A stretch of DNA of 13,360 nt from JTS-RE94 sp041750795 (GTDB lineage: Bacteria; Planctomycetota; Planctomycetia; Pirellulales; PALSA-1355): NCBI GenBank assembly GCA_041750795.1, contig JBGSYQ010000178.1:1-13360 (forward strand), written 5' to 3'. Position numbers and translations under genes: made by a program. Of the stretch, positions 11,818-13,360 are shown one piece after another (positions within the stretch are counted from its first letter, which is position 1; every line of letters starts with the position of its first letter). Under the pieces are notes generated by a model that did no database searches, was not told where the DNA came from, and saw only the letters and a list, made by a program, of their open reading frames with translations.

Positions 11818-12140
11818 GAAGTTGGTCCTTTTGACGTTTCGAAATTGCCAGCGGCGCTTCGCTATCCTTCGGCCTGGTCGCTCCAGGCCGTCGCGAAACG
11901 CCTGGTGACTATTAACCGCGAACCATGCCGCCGAGAACAGGGGGAGGAACTTCGGATTTCCCGGTGAATCCGCGGAACCTGAGTGGCGTCTGCCGCACGG
12001 CGCACGCTTGCTGCCGCCGCTGGGCGCTTTTCGTTTCAGGGTGTGCGATAGCCTGGTAGTCCGCCGGGCACCGCTGCGTCAGCGGTGGTCCGGGAGCAGG
12101 GGCTTCGTCGGTTCGCAACCGGCCGCGGCGACTATTCGCG
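11818..12140. other. Intergenic region with a strong hairpin
   Basis: 323 bases between two minus-strand genes. No credible gene is visible. CACCGCTG (12069-12076) and CAGCGGTG (12080-12087) form an 8-bp stem with a CGT loop, extended by CCGG at 12064-12067 and 12090-12093. The hairpin lies just downstream of the membrane protein gene (stop at 12141) and may end its transcript, but there is no T tract. The thioesterase promoter should be near 11830-11900; I could not single one out. Confidence 0.45.
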
Positions 12141-12575
12141 TCATGCAATCGCAGTTTCGGTTGTGCGCGCTCTGTACTGCACGACAACCGCGATAAGGGC
12201 GAGCGGCAAAAGCACGATCGGCGCCGACGCGATCCATGATCCGTAGTGATCGCCGAACCAGTGGGCCAACTCATAGGCGAACGATGTAAACCCGACCGCA
12301 CATAACACCGTGCCACCACTTCCGACAACCTTGAAGCCGGCACGCCAGATCAAGCCATAGCCAAGAATGCCGACACCATACGCGGCTAGATACGTAAGCA
12401 CGACCGGAAGGCTATAAGGGAACTGATAGGGATGCCCCCAGCCGCTCTGGGACACGTACTGAAAGTAGTTCCAACCGAAAGCTCCGTCGTCGAACCCCGA
12501 CACGATTGTGAACGAGGTCGAGGCAAGCACAAGGAGTACCGCGTGTAAACCGATAAGGCCGATGCGGATAGACAT
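12141..12575 (-). CDS. Four-helix membrane protein of unknown function
   Basis: 144 aa from the ATG at 12575. Hydrophobic segments lie at about 6-25, 56-74, 86-101 and 115-133, so four membrane passes are likely. The first loop (26-55) is aromatic and polar (F-D-D-G-A-F-G-W-N-Y-F-Q-Y, G-W-G-H-P-Y-Q-F-P-Y) and sits on the outer face if the N-terminus is inside; a second loop has H-W-F-G-D-H-Y-G-S-W near 105-114. The C-terminus is short and basic (Q-Y-R-A-R). I do not recognise the family. The open frame continues upstream of 12575, but that extension is Arg-rich and lacks membrane character. Base composition is somewhat lower in GC than the operon genes. Confidence 0.65.
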   Translation of the reverse strand: MSIRIGLIGLHAVLLVLASTSFTIVSGFDDGAFGWNYFQYVSQSGWGHPYQFPYSLPVVLTYLAAYGVGILGYGLIWRAGFKVVGSGGTVLCAVGFTSFAYELAHWFGDHYGSWIASAPIVLLPLALIAVVVQYRARTTETAIA

Positions 12576-12789
12576 TCGATTCTCGGCTCGGGTCGCAGGG
12601 CAGGTCTTCAGCACACTCCGCCCTGTAATTCGCCGGCTTCCGACCATTCTTGGCAGACGCACTCCGAGATTTTAACCACTCCAGCGTCCCAACGGCAAAC
12701 TCAGGACCGGCCTCGGCAGGCTGCAGCGAAGCCCGGCAAGCGCGCAAGCTCGGGGAGCAAGCGTTGGCTTGTAGCTACCGCCTGGCGCT

Positions 12790-12809
12790 CGCGACACGCC
12801 CGTGTCGCG
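12790..12809. repeat. Perfect 9-bp palindrome
   Basis: CGCGACACG (12790-12798) and CGTGTCGCG (12801-12809) are exact inverted repeats with a two-base centre. It is in the non-coding interval 12576-12866, between the membrane protein gene and the next minus-strand gene, about 60 bases downstream of the stop of the latter, so it may act as its terminator. I see nothing else in that interval. Confidence 0.4.
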
Positions 12810-12866
12810 TGTTCGGTTGGTGGTTCAATCCTGCCGCCCTGACTCATTGCGTTTGCTGACGATGGC

Positions 12867-13283
12867 CTAGTCCCGCACGCCGGCCGCCGTGCGCATCAAA
12901 CGATACCAGCGCTCGACGAGTGCCTCCCACACGACCCACACGTACTCCTTATCCTCGTGATCGAAGGCCACGGGGGGAAACCAGTCATTCCAGCTGAATG
13001 GGCCAGGCGGATGAGAACGAAGGAGACTGATCGCCGATTTGAAGTCGTCGGCTTCGAGAAAAGCCAAGATGTCTGGAAAGAGCTTTACGTCACTGTGGTG
13101 ATCGAGGCAGAACTTCGCCAAAGCGCGCGTAGTCCTCACTAGATCGTCGTGACTCACATGATTGTAGTATCGCGGCGGCATCTGGATGGGTCGTCCGGCG
13201 ACAAGTGGCCCTGTAAGAAATCTTGTGTCAGCTAGCAGGAATGGGTAGTTTTTGTCACCCTTTTCTGAATAGGAGACTGACAC
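12867..13283 (-). CDS. Unrecognised protein, 5' end uncertain
   Basis: Up to 138 aa from a GTG at 13283; the first ATG in frame is at 13181 and would give 104 aa. Neither has a ribosome-binding site. The GTG lies against the start codon of the oppositely directed gene at 13284, and the first 15-20 residues read through what may be the left end of an insertion sequence, so the native N-terminus may have been lost. The remainder looks like a real soluble protein: Y-Y-N-H-V-S-H-D-D-L-V-R-T-T, an acidic helical stretch F-L-E-A-D-D-F-K-S-A-I-S-L-L-R and a tryptophan-rich end (F-S-W-N-D-W-F-P-P, Y-V-W-V-V-W-E-A-L-V-E-R-W-Y). I do not recognise a family. Its GC content, about half, is clearly lower than that of the operon genes, which suggests acquisition. 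Confidence 0.5.
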   Translation of the reverse strand: MSVSYSEKGDKNYPFLLADTRFLTGPLVAGRPIQMPPRYYNHVSHDDLVRTTRALAKFCLDHHSDVKLFPDILAFLEADDFKSAISLLRSHPPGPFSWNDWFPPVAFDHEDKEYVWVVWEALVERWYRLMRTAAGVRD

Positions 13284-13360
13284 ATGGATGCATCTTTACG
13301 AACGCGAGCGGAACAGCTAGCAAGTGAGATTGCGGTGCAGGCCAAGACGGCCGAGGACCT
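13284..13360 (+). CDS. Start of a gene, possibly an IS256-family transposase (3' end outside the window)
   Basis: Only the first 25 codons are present: M-D-A-S-L-R-T-R-A-E-Q-L, then A-S-E-I-A-V-Q-A-K-T-A-E-D-L. AGGAG at 13271-13275, eight bases before the ATG, is an excellent ribosome-binding site. The charged helical opening ending in K-T-x-E-D-L resembles the start of IS256-family (mutator-type) transposases as I remember them, but the DDE residues and the rest of the protein are off the window, so the assignment is tentative. Confidence 0.45.
   Translation, partial: MDASLRTRAEQLASEIAVQAKTAED

Noticed and set aside
12064..12093. A tRNA or other known structured RNA in 11818-12140
   Set aside because: There is only one strong hairpin with a short extension; no cloverleaf, T-loop or CCA-type end can be drawn around it.

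Overview
The window (13,360 bases) looks like a piece of a planctomycete chromosome, probably Pirellulales-like. This is inferred from the high GC content, the neutral-ceramidase-like hydrolase, the small lineage-type membrane and secreted proteins, short hairpin repeats between genes, and a probable IS256-type element. I cannot name a species.

Layout. Bases 1-2016 (+) hold the 3' end of a D-serine dehydratase/D-threonine aldolase-type PLP enzyme and a secreted ceramidase-like protein. Bases 2017-2162 lie between convergent genes and carry a perfect inverted pair of hairpin repeats that probably ends transcription from both sides. Bases 7750-2163 (-) are a tight four-gene operon, described below. 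Bases 7751-8245 are non-coding and hold the likely operon promoter. Bases 8703-8246 (-) are a HicB-HicA toxin-antitoxin pair. Next come a small membrane protein (9268-8951, -), a PAP2 phosphatase (9586-10320, +) and a small secreted protein (10597-11106, +). A 149-base element made of five consecutive hairpins follows (11159-11307), then a hot-dog thioesterase (11817-11308, -), a four-helix membrane protein (12575-12141, -), an unrecognised protein whose 5' end is unclear (13283-12867, -), and the start of a gene that resembles an IS256-family transposase (13284 onward, +).

Main result. The operon reads, in order of transcription: an MBOAT O-acyltransferase fused to an SGNH/GDSL hydrolase (860 aa), a stand-alone carrier protein (87 aa), a stand-alone adenylation enzyme (523 aa) and an acyl-CoA-dehydrogenase-like flavoprotein (381 aa). 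The adenylation pocket, aligned by hand to GrsA, reads D-L-L-Y-L-A-L-V. That is the code I recall for the L-proline ligases of pyrrole-2-carboxylate pathways (PltF, RedM). The flavoprotein resembles prolyl-carrier dehydrogenases (PigA, RedW, PltE), including a Glu in a W-E-R-G-C motif and Ser where the usual catalytic Glu of the YEGT motif sits. The two cytosolic enzymes and the carrier therefore look like a complete route from L-proline to pyrrole-2-carbonyl-carrier. The first gene supplies in one chain what DltB (MBOAT) and DltD (SGNH) supply in teichoic-acid D-alanylation. My reading is a Dlt-like machine that puts a pyrrole-2-carboxyl (or prolyl) ester on an extracytoplasmic acceptor. The individual families are well known; the combination and the acceptor are inference.
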